Part shown: one piece after another, positions 12,778 through 12,966 of the stretch
Numbering within the stretch: position 1 is the stretch's first letter
Layout of the letters: each line of letters begins with the position of its first letter
From: Pseudomonadota bacterium
GTDB lineage: Bacteria; Pseudomonadota; Gammaproteobacteria; Xanthomonadales; Xanthomonadaceae
Assembly: GCA_023430045.1 (NCBI GenBank)
Contig: JAEZCF010000072.1
Coordinates: forward strand, 1 to 12,966
DNA length: 12,966 nucleotides
Direction: 5' to 3'
Notes under the pieces: model-generated
The model's database searches: none
What the model was told of the DNA's origin: nothing
The model's input: the letters and a program-made list of their open reading frames with translations, nothing else
Made by a program: the position numbers and the translations under genes

Positions 12778-12966
12778 TGAACCAGACCCGTGTATTCCTG
12801 ATTTTCGCCTGGCTGATGGTGGCCGTGCTGCTGTGGATGGAGTGGGGCCGCGAGAAAGCCGCGCCGCCTGCCGCATCACCCGCCCCTGCCGCCACGGTGG
12901 CCCAGCAGGCCGTTCCCGGCGCTACGCCCGGTGGCGTGCCCGGTGCCCAGGTGCCCGGCGCTTCCG
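12777..12966 (+). CDS. yidC: Membrane protein insertase YidC, N-terminal part (cut by window end)
   Basis: YidC inserts proteins into the inner membrane, alone or with SecYEG. Only 63 residues are visible: MNQTRVFLIFAWLMVAVLLW is the N-terminal membrane anchor of Gram-negative YidC, and WGREK begins the periplasmic side. An Ala/Pro/Gly-rich linker with PGA-type repeats follows. The diagnostic later helices lie outside the window, so the call rests on this anchor and on the rpmH-rnpA-yidC order. The ATG overlaps the rnpA stop (TGATG), suggesting translational coupling; no yidD gene intervenes. Confidence 0.88.
   Translation, partial: MNQTRVFLIFAWLMVAVLLWMEWGREKAAPPAASPAPAATVAQQAVPGATPGGVPGAQVPGAS

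Overview
The window is the chromosomal replication-origin neighbourhood of a high-GC gammaproteobacterium of the Xanthomonadaceae. Stenotrophomonas is the most likely genus, judged from gene order and protein sequences remembered from that family; no database search was possible. From left to right the layout is exbB(partial)-tonB-TPR protein-M48 lipoprotein protease-CPBP protease-gyrB-recF-dnaN-dnaA, all on the minus strand, then rpmH-rnpA-yidC(partial) on the plus strand. The strand switch lies in the dnaA/rpmH gap.

Left part (1-3683): the proton-motive-force energy-transduction genes exbB and tonB. TonB carries a run of 13 prolines. Upstream of them lie a secreted TPR protein and a LoiP-like M48 metalloprotease lipoprotein.

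Middle part (3684-8257): gyrB with a closely following CPBP membrane protease gene, then recF. gyrB has an extended -10 promoter in the recF-gyrB gap. Two near-perfect parS centromere sites are embedded in recF; both are read in the same frame as Phe-His-Val-Glu.

Origin part (8258-12136): the dnaN-recF gap is unusually long (903 bp). It has no convincing gene but holds DnaA boxes, an AT-rich tract and a parS-terminator-parS module at the 3' end of dnaN. The 275-bp dnaA-dnaN gap has two perfect, inverted DnaA boxes and AT clusters, and is the likely oriC by position and by what is known for Xanthomonas campestris. The dnaA-rpmH gap holds two more DnaA boxes and a strong rpmH promoter with an inverted repeat in its spacer.

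Right part (12137-12966): ribosomal protein L34, the RNase P protein with a long C-terminal tail, and the start of the YidC insertase. rnpA and yidC overlap by one base and there is no yidD between them.

Together these genes and sites initiate replication (DnaA, oriC), load and repair replication forks (DnaN, RecF), relieve supercoils (GyrB) and mark the origin for segregation (parS bound by ParB). I see no mobile element, CRISPR array, tRNA, rRNA or foreign island. The most noteworthy signals are non-coding: the parS cluster, and DnaA boxes in three consecutive gaps.
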